The notes below the pieces were generated by a model, which saw only the letters and a list, made by a program, of their open reading frames with translations, was not told the DNA's origin and searched no databases. Below are positions 19,803 to 29,311 of a DNA stretch of 64,000 nt, one piece after another (positions within the stretch are counted from its first letter, which is position 1; the number at the start of each line of letters is the position of its first letter). Origin of the DNA: Burkholderiales bacterium (GTDB lineage: Bacteria; Pseudomonadota; Gammaproteobacteria; Burkholderiales; Burkholderiaceae_C); NCBI GenBank assembly GCA_021732385.1, contig JAKFVA010000025.1, positions 62,001-126,000 of the forward strand, given 5' to 3'. The translations under genes and the position numbers were made by a program.

Positions 19803-20984
19803 ATGGCGAACGACTATCTTTTTACCTCTGAATCCGTCTCTGAGGGCCACCCTGACAAGGTGGCCGATCAAATCTCTGACGCCATTCTGGACGCAATTCT
19901 CAAGCAAGACCCGCGCTCGCGCGTGGCCGCTGAAACGCTGACCAACACCGGTCTGGTGGTGCTGGCGGGCGAAATCACCACCAATGCTGTGGTGGACTAC
20001 ATCCAGGTGGCGCGCGACACCATCAAGCGCATCGGTTACGACAATACCGACTACGGCATCGACTACAAAGGCTGCGCCGTGATGGTCTGCTATGACAAGC
20101 AGAGCAACGACATCGCGCAGGGCGTCGACCAGGCCAGTGACGACCACCTCAACACCGGCGCGGGCGACCAGGGCTTGATGTTCGGCTACGCCTGCTCCGA
20201 GACGCCTGATTTGATGCCCGCACCGATTTACTACGCGCACCGCTTGGTTGAGCGCCAGGCGCAGCTGCGCAAAGACGGCCGCTTGCCGTTTTTGCGACCC
20301 GACGCGAAAAGCCAGGTCACCATGCGCTATGTGGACGGCAAGCCGCACAGCATTGCGACCGTGGTGCTGAGTACCCAGCACAGCCCGGACCAGAGCGAGA
20401 GCCCGAAGAAGATGAAAGCCAGCTTCACCGAGGCGGTGATCGAGGAAATCATCAAGCCGGTGTTGCCCAAGGAATGGCTGAAAGACACGCAATACCTCAT
20501 CAACCCGACCGGCCGTTTTGTCATTGGCGGCCCGCAAGGCGACTGCGGCCTGACGGGGCGCAAGATTATTGTCGACACCTACGGCGGTTCCTGCCCGCAC
20601 GGCGGCGGCGCCTTCAGCGGCAAGGACCCCACCAAGGTCGACCGATCTGCCGCCTACGCGGCACGATTTGTCGCCAAGAATATTGTGGCGGCTGGTTTGG
20701 CCAGCGAATGCCAAGTACAGGTGGCCTATGCGATTGGGGTCGCAAAGCCAATGAACATTACGCTCTACACCTTTGGCACCGGCGTAATGAGCGATGAAAA
20801 GCTCTCGGCATTGGTCGCCGAGCATTTCGATCTGCGGCCCAAAGGCATCATCCAGATGCTCGATTTGCTGCGCCCGATTTACGAAAAAACCGCGGCGTAT
20901 GGCCACTTTGGCCGCGACGAGCCGGAGTTTTCGTGGGAGCAACTGACCAAGGTGCAAGCCCTGCGCCAAGCGGCCGGGCTTTAA
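19803..20984 (+). CDS. metK: S-adenosylmethionine synthetase
   Basis: Cytosolic enzyme (393 aa) making SAM from methionine and ATP. Signatures are [16 protein letters not shown] near the N-terminus, [12 protein letters not shown], and the phosphate-binding [22 protein letters not shown]. Full family length. The gap of 144 bp to the divergent lpxL-like gene is long enough for a leader, but I do not recognise a SAM riboswitch in it. Functionally it belongs with metF and ahcY at the far end of the window, in the activated methyl cycle. Confidence 0.97.
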   Translation: MANDYLFTSESVSEGHPDKVADQISDAILDAILKQDPRSRVAAETLTNTGLVVLAGEITTNAVVDYIQVARDTIKRIGYDNTDYGIDYKGCAVMVCYDKQSNDIAQGVDQASDDHLNTGAGDQGLMFGYACSETPDLMPAPIYYAHRLVERQAQLRKDGRLPFLRPDAKSQVTMRYVDGKPHSIATVVLSTQHSPDQSESPKKMKASFTEAVIEEIIKPVLPKEWLKDTQYLINPTGRFVIGGPQGDCGLTGRKIIVDTYGGSCPHGGGAFSGKDPTKVDRSAAYAARFVAKNIVAAGLASECQVQVAYAIGVAKPMNITLYTFGTGVMSDEKLSALVAEHFDLRPKGIIQMLDLLRPIYEKTAAYGHFGRDEPEFSWEQLTKVQALRQAAGL

Positions 20985-21101
20985 GCGGGGCTTTCTTGGC
21001 TCGTGACGTAAGTTAGCACTGCGGGCAACGACTAACCCTCTGGTCTTGCCCGCCCCACACAAAACTAGTCCGCGAAAATCCAGCTCGCCAAAGGCTCCCG
21101 T

Positions 21102-21875
21102 ATGAAGCGTCTGTTTGCATTGTTCGCCTTTTTTGGTCTGGGCATCTGCGCCGCGTGGGCTGAGCCAGTCACCCTGACTGCTGCCGATGGCGTCAAGGTC
21201 TTTGCCGACTTTTCGCCCGCCACCGCAAGCCCCGGCGGCAAGGCCCCGTTAATCGTGGCTTTTCACCAGGCCGGCTCCAACCGCGCGGAATATGCCCCGC
21301 TGCTGCCGCGCCTTAACCAGGCCGGTTTTGGCGTGCTAACCATTGACCAGCGATCCGGTGGCAGCTCGTTTGGCGGAAAAAACCAGACCGTGGCCGCCCT
21401 GGGCAAATCCGGCAACTACGACGCCGCCCTGCCCGACATGCAAGCCGCGCTGGCCTGGGCCAAAACCCAGGCAGCAGGTGCGCCGGTGATTGTGTGGGGC
21501 TCCAGCTATTCGGCGGCCATGGTGTTTGTGCTGGCGGCCAGACACCCCAGCCCCGACCCTTTGCAGGTGCAGGGCCTGCTGGCCTTTTCGCCCGGGGAGT
21601 ACCTGGGCAACCCCAGCGCCGTGCGCAGCGCCGCGCAAAAGCTCACGGTGCCGGTGTTCATCACCCAGTCGGGCGACAAAGACGAGATCAATTCAGCGCG
21701 CCGCATTCTAGACGCCCTGCAAATGGTGCCCGCGGCAGACAAACAACAATTCGTCCCGCGCAAAGGCGGCGTGCATGGCTCGTCTACCTTACGCAGCGAT
21801 CGGAATGCGGCTGGGGCCGAGGAGAACTGGGCGGCGGTGCTGGCGTTTTTAGGGCGATTCAAGGCTGCTCAATAG
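21102..21875 (+). CDS. Secreted alpha/beta hydrolase (dienelactone-hydrolase-like)
   Basis: Predicted periplasmic hydrolase (257 aa). The signal peptide is MKRLFALFAFFGLGICAAWA. The oxyanion segment FHQAGSN is at about 54-60. The nucleophile elbow is WGSSYS (Ser135 likely), an acid candidate lies in TQSGDKDEIN, and the catalytic His in GGVHGSS. The second glycine of the canonical GxSxG is Ser here. It stands alone between metK and a convergent methyltransferase. Substrate unknown. Confidence 0.78.
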   Translation: MKRLFALFAFFGLGICAAWAEPVTLTAADGVKVFADFSPATASPGGKAPLIVAFHQAGSNRAEYAPLLPRLNQAGFGVLTIDQRSGGSSFGGKNQTVAALGKSGNYDAALPDMQAALAWAKTQAAGAPVIVWGSSYSAAMVFVLAARHPSPDPLQVQGLLAFSPGEYLGNPSAVRSAAQKLTVPVFITQSGDKDEINSARRILDALQMVPAADKQQFVPRKGGVHGSSTLRSDRNAAGAEENWAAVLAFLGRFKAAQ

Positions 21876-21993
21876 GGCGCAAGACGCGCGCACATCGGTC
21901 CAACTGCATTTGCCTGCCAAACGCGCCTGATGTCATCGTATTTCAGGCCCGCCTGCCGTGTGCCGGCTTGGCTTGGTTGCTTGGCCGCGCTGC

Positions 21994-22746
21994 CTAGCTG
22001 CGCTTTCTAAACACCACCATGTGCTGCCAGGGCAGCGTGCCCACAGTTTTTTCCCAGGCCAATTGCGGGTGAACCAGTGCCTCGCGGCGTACCTGGGCTT
22101 CGGTCATTTTGTGCAGCGCCTTGATGGGCACTGCCGGGTCTTCGGCGCGGTATTCGATAAACACCAGCTGCCCGCCAGGTTTGAGCGCACGGATGATGCT
22201 GGCCAGCACCTCATGCGGGTAGGCCAGCTCGTGGTACACATCGACCATGATGGCGAGGTCGACCGTGGCCATAGGCAGGCCGACGTCTTGTTCGGTGCCA
22301 AGCGATGCGACGATGTTCTGAGCGCCTTTTTGGGTGGCCAGTTTTTTCAGCAGTTGCACCATCTCGGGCTGCACGTCCACCGCCAGCACCTTGCCGCCGG
22401 GCTTTACAGCGCTGCCCATACGGCGAGACAAATAGCCCGTACCCGCGCCAATGTCAGCCACCACCATGCCGGGCTTGAGCGCCAGCGCCTTCATCAGCAA
22501 ATCCGTGCGCTCTTCGCGTTCACGCGCTTCGCGCTCCAGCCAGGCCGCGCCCTGAAAACCCATGACGCCAGCAATCTCGCGGCCCTGGTATTGCTTGCCA
22601 ATGCCGTCGGCGCTAGCGGGCACGGTGGCGTAGCGCGGTGGCTGGGCCGTTTGCGCCAGGCTCAAGAACACAAGGCTGCATATTGCGGCAGCCGCCATCT
22701 GCACAGCAAGCGTTTTCAGGCGGGTGGTTGAGGGTAATTTCTGCAC
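21994..22746 (-). CDS. Class I SAM-dependent methyltransferase with N-terminal signal-like segment
   Basis: About 250 aa from a GTG at 22746; the frame stays open up to 22839. After a Lys/Arg-containing n-region comes a hydrophobic stretch (MAAAAICSLVFLSLAQTAQP) that looks like a signal peptide or anchor. The methyltransferase core follows with motif I VADIGAGTGYLS, motif II VLAVDVQPEM and a DLAIMVDVYHEL motif. A signal peptide on a SAM-dependent enzyme is odd because SAM is cytosolic; the segment could be a membrane anchor. The substrate is unknown. The start is uncertain because I see no strong ribosome site. Divergent from the ECF42 operon. Confidence 0.75.
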   Translation of the reverse strand: MQKLPSTTRLKTLAVQMAAAAICSLVFLSLAQTAQPPRYATVPASADGIGKQYQGREIAGVMGFQGAAWLEREAREREERTDLLMKALALKPGMVVADIGAGTGYLSRRMGSAVKPGGKVLAVDVQPEMVQLLKKLATQKGAQNIVASLGTEQDVGLPMATVDLAIMVDVYHELAYPHEVLASIIRALKPGGQLVFIEYRAEDPAVPIKALHKMTEAQVRREALVHPQLAWEKTVGTLPWQHMVVFRKRS

Positions 22747-22813
22747 AGTTTGAACCGCATACAGTGGGCAATACAGGCAGTGTGGTGCATTTTGAAAAAT
22801 ATTTCTGTACCGG

Positions 22814-22840
22814 TGTCGATTGACCGCAGGCTCGCGCATC
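22814..22840 (+). promoter_or_regulatory. Candidate ECF42-type promoter (TGTCGA)
   Basis: TGTCGA at 22814-22819 is followed after 16-17 bp by GCATC. From memory, ECF42 sigma factors recognise a TGTCGA -35 and a short C/G-rich -10. The site is about 55 bp before the first gene of the operon that encodes such a sigma factor, which suggests autoregulation. I saw no second TGTCGA upstream of the other genes of the cluster. Confidence 0.5.
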
Positions 22841-22894
22841 TACAGGCTGAGTCCAGCAATTTCGCCGATGACTCTTACCCAAGGAGAACCTTTT

Positions 22895-23323
22895 ATGCGT
22901 CCATTATTTATGCGGCTACCAGCGCAAATTGCCGCTGCGCTGCTGCTGAACGCGACGGCTTGGTCTGCCCAGGCCGCCGAATTTACTGTGTTGATCTACG
23001 AATCGTCCGTTGAGTTGGCCAAACGAGCCAGCAGCACAGACGGCCCGGCCTACTGGGTTGGCTACAACCAGTTTGCCGGTGCCTTGGCCCAGGCCGGTGT
23101 GCTGCGCGGCGGATCGGCGCTCAATGAAACCAAAACCACCATAACACGCGGGCACGGTGGCTCAACCCGGGCGGTGCCAGGCGCGCGCTTGGGCGGTTAC
23201 TTTGTGATTGACGTGCCGGGCATTGAAGCAGCCAAACAATGGGCGCAAAAAGCGCCAGCAGGTGCTGTGGCGGTGGAAGTAGTGGCGCACCGGCCTAACC
23301 CGACAATGACCGCACCCCAATAA
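22895..23323 (+). CDS. Exported YCII-domain protein (YciI/DGPF relative)
   Basis: 142 aa. The start ATG at 22895 is fixed by a strong AAGGAG ribosome site 8 nt upstream. Residues 1-27 are a Sec-type signal peptide ending AWSAQAAE. The rest aligns by eye with the next gene product: FTVLIYESSVELAKRAS matches its FMLIYQESAADLAQRAN, and YFVIDVPGIEAAKQWA matches YVIIEVPGLDEALEWA. It lacks the DGPY motif, which is replaced by an RAVPGARLGGY segment. So it is an exported paralogue that may have lost the usual active-site loop. Function unknown. Confidence 0.83.
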   Translation: MRPLFMRLPAQIAAALLLNATAWSAQAAEFTVLIYESSVELAKRASSTDGPAYWVGYNQFAGALAQAGVLRGGSALNETKTTITRGHGGSTRAVPGARLGGYFVIDVPGIEAAKQWAQKAPAGAVAVEVVAHRPNPTMTAPQ

Positions 23324-23375
23324 GCCACCGCGATTTATTCCTGATTCCATCACCCTTCTTTATCTGGAGCCCACC

Positions 23376-23735
23376 ATGCAATTCATGTTAATTTACCAAG
23401 AGTCCGCTGCCGACCTTGCCCAACGCGCCAACCCCGAAACCGCGCCCGCTTACTGGGGTGCCTGGAACGCCTACATTGGCGCCATGGGGCAGGCGGGCGT
23501 TATCGTCAGCGGCAACGGGCTGGAAGCGCCGCACACCGCCACGCGGGTGCAATTGCGCAACGGCAAGCGCGTAATTCACGACGGCCCCTACGCCGACACC
23601 AAGGAGCATTTGGGAGGCTACGTCATCATTGAAGTACCTGGCCTCGACGAAGCACTGGAATGGGCGGCTCGCAGCCCCAACGCCGCCACGGGCACCACCG
23701 AGGTGCGCCCGGTAATGCCACCCCCTGCGCTGTAA
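23376..23735 (+). CDS. YCII/DGPF-domain protein
   Basis: Cytosolic small protein (119 aa) of the dimeric alpha-beta-barrel YCII superfamily. The family hallmark is present as HDGPYADTKEHLGGY (Asp69-Tyr82). GGAGC-like ribosome site upstream. DGPF-type proteins are the conserved partners of ECF42 sigma factors, and the sigma gene starts 3 bp after this stop. The biochemical role of DGPF proteins is not established; a signalling or small-molecule-binding role is often suspected. Confidence 0.9.
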   Translation: MQFMLIYQESAADLAQRANPETAPAYWGAWNAYIGAMGQAGVIVSGNGLEAPHTATRVQLRNGKRVIHDGPYADTKEHLGGYVIIEVPGLDEALEWAARSPNAATGTTEVRPVMPPPAL

Positions 23736-23738
23736 ACT

Positions 23739-24992
23739 TTGTTGCCTCCCGCTACACCGCAGCGCGCTGCTGAACTGGCCGCCCGAGCTTCTTTCGGGCG
23801 GCTGGTTTCGTATCTGGCTTGGCAGTGGCGGGATATTGCTGCGGCAGAAGACGCGCTGGGCGATGCCTTGCTCAAAGCGCTTGAAGTGTGGCCCGTAACC
23901 GGCGTGCCGGACGCACCCGATGCCTGGCTGCTCGCTGTGGCCAAGCGCCAGTTGCTGCAAGCGGCGCGGCACGACAAATTGCGCAGCGAACCTGCGGTGG
24001 TCGCCTTGCTGGCGCAAAATGAAACACAGGATGACGCGCCAGCGATTCCAGACGCCCGGCTCAAGCTCTTGTTTGTGTGCGCACACCCGGTACTTGATGA
24101 AAAAGTGCGCATCCCGCTGATGTTGCAAACCGTGCTGGGCTTGCAAGTGGCCGAGATTGCGCCGGCGCTGCTGGTGTCGCCCGCCGCTTTGGCGCAGCGG
24201 CTGGTGCGGGCCAAGCAGAAAATTCGCGACACCGGCCTACGCTTTGAAGAACCCCAGGCACGCGAGCTGCCCGAGCGCTTGTCGAATGTGCTGGAAAGCA
24301 TTTACGGCGCGTTTGGCCTGAGTATTGACGCGCTGGACGGTGCCGAAGCTCGGGTGACGGACCTGCAAGAAGAAGCCATTTACCTGTGCAGCATTGTTTG
24401 TCAGTTGTTGCCTCAAGCAGATGGAGTGGCCGAGGCCTGGGGCCTGTTGGCCCTGATGACTTTTTGCCAGGCACGCCGGGCCGCACGGACGGATGCGCTG
24501 GGCCGGTTTGTGCCCTTGAACCAGCAAAATGCGGCGCTTTGGAGCCGTGATGCGATTGTGCGTGCCGATCAATGGCTGTGGGCGGCAGCACAAAAACGCC
24601 AGCCTGGGCCGTTTCAACTGGAGGCCGCCGTGCAATCGGCGCATTGCCACCGCCTGTTTACTGGTACCACCCCTTGGAGCGGGATTGCCACGTTGTACCA
24701 GCAGATCAACGCGCACTTTCCCACGCAAGGCTCGCTGGTTGCCGGTGCGGTGGCCTTGGCAGAGGCCGGTGACGTAGCCGCTGGGTTGCAACAACTCGAT
24801 GCCATGGATACCCGCTTGACGCACAGCTTTCAACCCTGGTGGGTGGCGCGGGGCCATCTACTGTGCAAACTTGGCAAGGCATCGCACGCTTTGGCCGATG
24901 CGGCCTACCGCAATGCCATTGGCTTGACTGCGCAACAAACGATCAAGGTTCATTTAGAACGCGTCAGAGCCAACTTAAGCGACATCGGCTAA
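23739..24992 (+). CDS. ECF42-type RNA polymerase sigma factor with C-terminal extension
   Basis: 417 aa, much longer than a simple ECF sigma factor. N-terminal region 2 (about 15-80, including EDALGDALLKALEVWP and DAWLLAVAKRQLLQAARHDK) and region 4 (about 125-165, LGLQVAEIAPALLVSPAALAQRLVRAKQKIR) are followed by about 240 residues of helical, TPR-like repeats (DUF6596 region), the hallmark of ECF42. There is no anti-sigma gene nearby; the C-terminal domain is thought to control such factors. Start TTG at 23739 or 23742, 3 bp after the DGPF gene, hence coupled. Confidence 0.9.
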   Translation: MLPPATPQRAAELAARASFGRLVSYLAWQWRDIAAAEDALGDALLKALEVWPVTGVPDAPDAWLLAVAKRQLLQAARHDKLRSEPAVVALLAQNETQDDAPAIPDARLKLLFVCAHPVLDEKVRIPLMLQTVLGLQVAEIAPALLVSPAALAQRLVRAKQKIRDTGLRFEEPQARELPERLSNVLESIYGAFGLSIDALDGAEARVTDLQEEAIYLCSIVCQLLPQADGVAEAWGLLALMTFCQARRAARTDALGRFVPLNQQNAALWSRDAIVRADQWLWAAAQKRQPGPFQLEAAVQSAHCHRLFTGTTPWSGIATLYQQINAHFPTQGSLVAGAVALAEAGDVAAGLQQLDAMDTRLTHSFQPWWVARGHLLCKLGKASHALADAAYRNAIGLTAQQTIKVHLERVRANLSDIG

Positions 24993-25051
24993 GCTTTTTT
25001 ATTGGCACGGCTTATGCTGCCATTAGGCCTTGTTTAACCCCGTAATTCACC

Positions 25052-25603
25052 ATGAACAATACCTATTCTTTTATAGGCGGCGCGCACGGCCCCTGGCGCG
25101 TTGACGGCATGCAAGCCGTGACAGGCGCTGGGCTGGACGCGGTGGCTTGCCTCGATGTGGTCAACGCGCCGCCCGCTCAATTGCACAACAAGGGCACCTG
25201 GCTACTGCACGGCTTTACCAGCAACGTGCGCTATGCGGTGCGTGACGAGGTCAATGCGTTAAAAGGCATTCAGCAAGGCTTGAACCGTCCGGCATCAACC
25301 TGCGCCGCGCTGATTCCCATTAAAAAAACCGCCGCTTGGTGGGCGCTGGCGCAAGACGAGCGGCGTGCCATTTTTGAAGCGCAGTCCCACCACACCGCCA
25401 TTGGGCTGGAATACCTGCCCGCGATTGCCCGCCAGTTGCACCATTGCCGCGACTTGGGCGAACCGTTTGATTTTTTGACCTGGTTTGAGTTTGCCCCGCA
25501 AGACACGCCCGCCTTTAACCACATGCTGGTGCGCTTGCGTGCCAGCAAAGAGTGGACTTATGTGGAGCGTGAGGTGGATATTCGGCTGAGCAAGCGGGCC
25601 TGA
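25052..25603 (+). CDS. Short chlorite-dismutase-family heme protein
   Basis: 183 aa, the length of the short (clade 2) Cld lineage. The C-terminal half is clearly family-like: SHHTAIGLEYLPAIARQLHH with His114 as the likely proximal heme ligand, LGEPFDFLTWFEFAP, and the C-terminal EWTYVEREVDIRL. In true Clds a distal Arg controls chlorite chemistry; I cannot place it with certainty here (RPA at 79-81 is not decisive). It could be a chlorite dismutase or another heme peroxidase-like member. It lies 59 bp after the ECF42 gene on the same strand. Confidence 0.8.
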   Translation: MNNTYSFIGGAHGPWRVDGMQAVTGAGLDAVACLDVVNAPPAQLHNKGTWLLHGFTSNVRYAVRDEVNALKGIQQGLNRPASTCAALIPIKKTAAWWALAQDERRAIFEAQSHHTAIGLEYLPAIARQLHHCRDLGEPFDFLTWFEFAPQDTPAFNHMLVRLRASKEWTYVEREVDIRLSKRA

Positions 25604-25703
25604 AGCCTGCGCCAAACGCCGTGCGCTAACGCTTTCGCAGCCGCTTGATTGGGAGCTGGCTGCGCTTTATCACCCCTGAAATCAGCAGTTTTGTATTGAC
25701 TGT

Positions 25704-25731
25704 CTTGAAACTGCCACGGTTTGCCCTTATC
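25704..25731 (+). promoter_or_regulatory. Sigma-32 (heat-shock) promoter of groESL
   Basis: CTTGAAA at 25704-25710, the sigma-32 -35 consensus, is followed after 13 bp by CCCTTATC, close to the sigma-32 -10 element CCCCATNT. It sits directly in front of the CIRCE operator, so the start point would fall within or just before it. Confidence 0.75.
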
Positions 25732-25732
25732 A

Positions 25733-25759
25733 TTAGCACTCGCAGAAGTTGAGTGCTAA
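25733..25759 (+). promoter_or_regulatory. CIRCE operator (HrcA binding site)
   Basis: TTAGCACTC, 9 bp, GAGTGCTAA: a perfect match to the CIRCE consensus inverted repeat. It lies 108 bp before groES. HrcA is not encoded in the window. Together with the adjacent sigma-32-like promoter this implies both positive and negative control of groESL. Confidence 0.96.
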
Positions 25760-25867
25760 CACGCCTTGCGCAGGCGCCAGCTTCTACGCCATGGCCCTCT
25801 GGTGCCGCCCTTAAAGAGCGCAAACAGAGCCCATGCCACCCTTTTAGTTAAAAACACAGGAGTCAAC

Positions 25868-26158
25868 ATGAAACTACGCCCCCTGCATGACCGCGTGATC
25901 GTCAAGCGCATCGACAGCGAAACCAAAACCGCCTCTGGCATCGTCATCCCCGACGCCGCCGCTGAAAAACCCGACCAGGGCGAAATCCTGGCGGTTGGCC
26001 CCGGCAAAAAGAACGACAAGGGCGACTTGCACCCCGTGGGCGTGAAAGTCGGCGACCGCGTGCTGTTTGGCAAGTACAGCGGCCAGACCGTCAAAGTCGA
26101 CGGCGACGAGTTGCTCGTCATGAAAGAAGAAGATTTGTTTGCTGTCGTTGAGAAATAA
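25868..26158 (+). CDS. groES: Co-chaperonin GroES
   Basis: 10-kDa co-chaperonin (96 aa) that caps the GroEL chamber. Starts [16 protein letters not shown]; the mobile loop [14 protein letters not shown] and the [11 protein letters not shown] segment are standard. Ribosome site AGGAG lies 6 nt upstream of the ATG at 25868. First gene of groESL, downstream of the CIRCE operator; groEL follows after 48 bp. Confidence 0.98.
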   Translation: MKLRPLHDRVIVKRIDSETKTASGIVIPDAAAEKPDQGEILAVGPGKKNDKGDLHPVGVKVGDRVLFGKYSGQTVKVDGDELLVMKEEDLFAVVEK

Positions 26159-27865
<1,707 letters not shown>

Positions 27866-27909
27866 GTTCACAGCCGTTTCGTACTGCGCTTGCGCAGCGC
27901 GAATCCCCC

Positions 27910-27944
27910 AAGCCCCTCAGGCGAAACGCTGAGGGGCTTTTTTT
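27910..27944 (+). terminator. Rho-independent terminator of groESL
   Basis: AAGCCCCTCAG, a loop of GCGAAACG, then CTGAGGGGCTT and a run of seven T. A perfect stem of about 10 bp, 45 nt downstream of the groEL stop. Confidence 0.93.
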
Positions 27945-28023
27945 CGTCCGGATTTAGCCGTGCGGCGTGGCAGCCACGCCAGAGCTGGCGTTAAATGCTC
28001 CTAAAACAATAGTAAATTTTCAT

Positions 28024-28216
28024 AGCACTACCCGCACACCAGTATTGGCTTTAATAGCTATTTGGCATCTTGATTTGGCCATAAAACTTAAAAAATTAGC
28101 TTTGACTGCGCCTCCAAGCCCGTTGCAGGTGGCTGGAAGCGCCATTTTCTTAAAAATAGGGCTTAATTCAGGCATTGAATCTGCGTTTTAACTAACAAGG
28201 ACGTGCGGGTCGTGCT
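28024..28216. repeat. 193-bp MITE-like dispersed repeat, copy B
   Basis: Ends AGCACTACCCGCAC and GTGCGGGTCGTGCT are inverted repeats with one mismatch in 14. Same total length as copy A (193 bp). TATTGGC lies at the same offset from the left end in both, and CAGGCAT-xx-AATC lies exactly 48 bp from the right end in both. Outside the 193 bp, the two flanks (about 27999-28023 and 28217-28245) are themselves inverted and share a TACTAT core, so the full unit may be about 245 bp. The 498-bp groEL to chalcone-isomerase interval holds this, the groESL terminator and nothing else I recognise. Confidence 0.75.
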
Positions 28217-28363
28217 CTCATTTTTTACTATCAACTACATAGCACTTTGAGCCCGGCGCCAGCGTATTCCAGAGCGCTTCCTCTAGACAAAAAGCACTGC
28301 GGCGTCACGCAACTTGCTTAGATTGCCCTTGAGCAAACCCGCTCGGCTTTTTGAGGAGTTGAC

Positions 28364-28969
28364 ATGCCCTACGCACCATCCCTGATTTTGGCCGCACTGC
28401 TGTGCGCCAGCGGCCCGGCGCTGGCCCAACAACCCGGCAGCGCCTTGGCTTTGGCCACGCCTGCGGCGGCCACCATGGCACCCACACTGGCGGTTGGTGG
28501 CCAGCGCTTGCAACTCAATGGCGCGGGCACACGCCAACTCGGTGCGCAACCGCAATACGTGCTGGGCCTGTACCTGAGCCACCCGGCCAGCACCACCGAG
28601 CAAGCGCTGGACAACCCGCAGGCCAAGCAATTGCGCTGGGTCGCCTTGCGCAGCTTCAGCGCCAGCGAATGGCAAGCGCAACTGGCACAGGCCGTGCGCA
28701 CCAGTTTGAGCAACGAGGACATGGCCAATGCCATGCCGGTGCTGTTTCAGTTTGGCACGCTGGTGCCGCTCGGCCAGGGCCTGGCTGCGGGTGATGTGGT
28801 GCAAATCGACTGGACAGCCGACGCCCACACTGTGGTCAGCATCAACGGCGAGCGTTTTGGTGAGCCCATTGAAGGCCAGGCGCGATTTAACGCGTTGGCC
28901 CGCATTTGGCTGGGCGCACGGCCGGCCGATGCGCAGCTCAAGCAGGCGCTGCTGGGCGCGGCGGTTTAA
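28364..28969 (+). CDS. Secreted chalcone-isomerase-like protein
   Basis: 201 aa. Signal peptide 1-21 ending GPALA. The body fits the bacterial chalcone-isomerase-like fold: GAGTRQLGAQPQYVLGLYLSHP near residues 52-75 and LGARPADAQLKQALLG at the C-terminus, with an INGERFGEPIEG segment between. Bacterial members lack proven isomerase activity and their role is unclear. Ribosome site GAGG before ATG. It stands alone at the left border of the low-GC island. Confidence 0.8.
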   Translation: MPYAPSLILAALLCASGPALAQQPGSALALATPAAATMAPTLAVGGQRLQLNGAGTRQLGAQPQYVLGLYLSHPASTTEQALDNPQAKQLRWVALRSFSASEWQAQLAQAVRTSLSNEDMANAMPVLFQFGTLVPLGQGLAAGDVVQIDWTADAHTVVSINGERFGEPIEGQARFNALARIWLGARPADAQLKQALLGAAV

Positions 28970-29101
28970 GCGGCACGCGGCCGGGGTTTACCGTGGGCGG
29001 GCAGCCCCCGAACGGTTGAAAAATGCGGTAGTGGTCTAGTTTGAAAGCGCAATTGTTACAGACCGCTGGATTCAGCCTGCACTATCTGCTAAGGTATGAC
29101 G

Positions 29102-29311
29102 ATGCCTAAAAAAGACTTTACTCAAGTGGCTTTTGCTGTGGTTCAGCAGGCCACAGGGGAGGTGCCAAAACCGCCCGCAAAAACTGCGAGACAGGTCAAT
29201 TCAGCCAAAGGCGGCGATAAGGGTGGCGCTGCCCATGCAGCAAAGTTTACGGCAGAGCAACGCTCTGAGATCGCAAAGAAGGCGGCGCAAAGCCGATGGG
29301 ACATTACCTAA
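29102..29311 (+). CDS. Small KGG-motif protein
   Basis: 69 aa, basic. The ATG at 29102 is favoured over the ATG at 29096 because AAGG lies 7 nt before it. The C-terminal half, GGDKGGAAHAAKFTAEQRSEIAKKAAQSRW, resembles the KGG-repeat and histone-like modules found in many bacterial small proteins and at the N-terminus of some P63C proteins. Probably nucleic-acid-related, but this is inference. It converges on the P63C gene with overlapping stop codons (CTAA). Confidence 0.72.
   Translation: MPKKDFTQVAFAVVQQATGEVPKPPAKTARQVNSAKGGDKGGAAHAAKFTAEQRSEIAKKAAQSRWDIT

Noticed and set aside
19797..21062. 421-codon open frame opposite metK
   Set aside because: Shadow frame of metK; no recognisable protein features.
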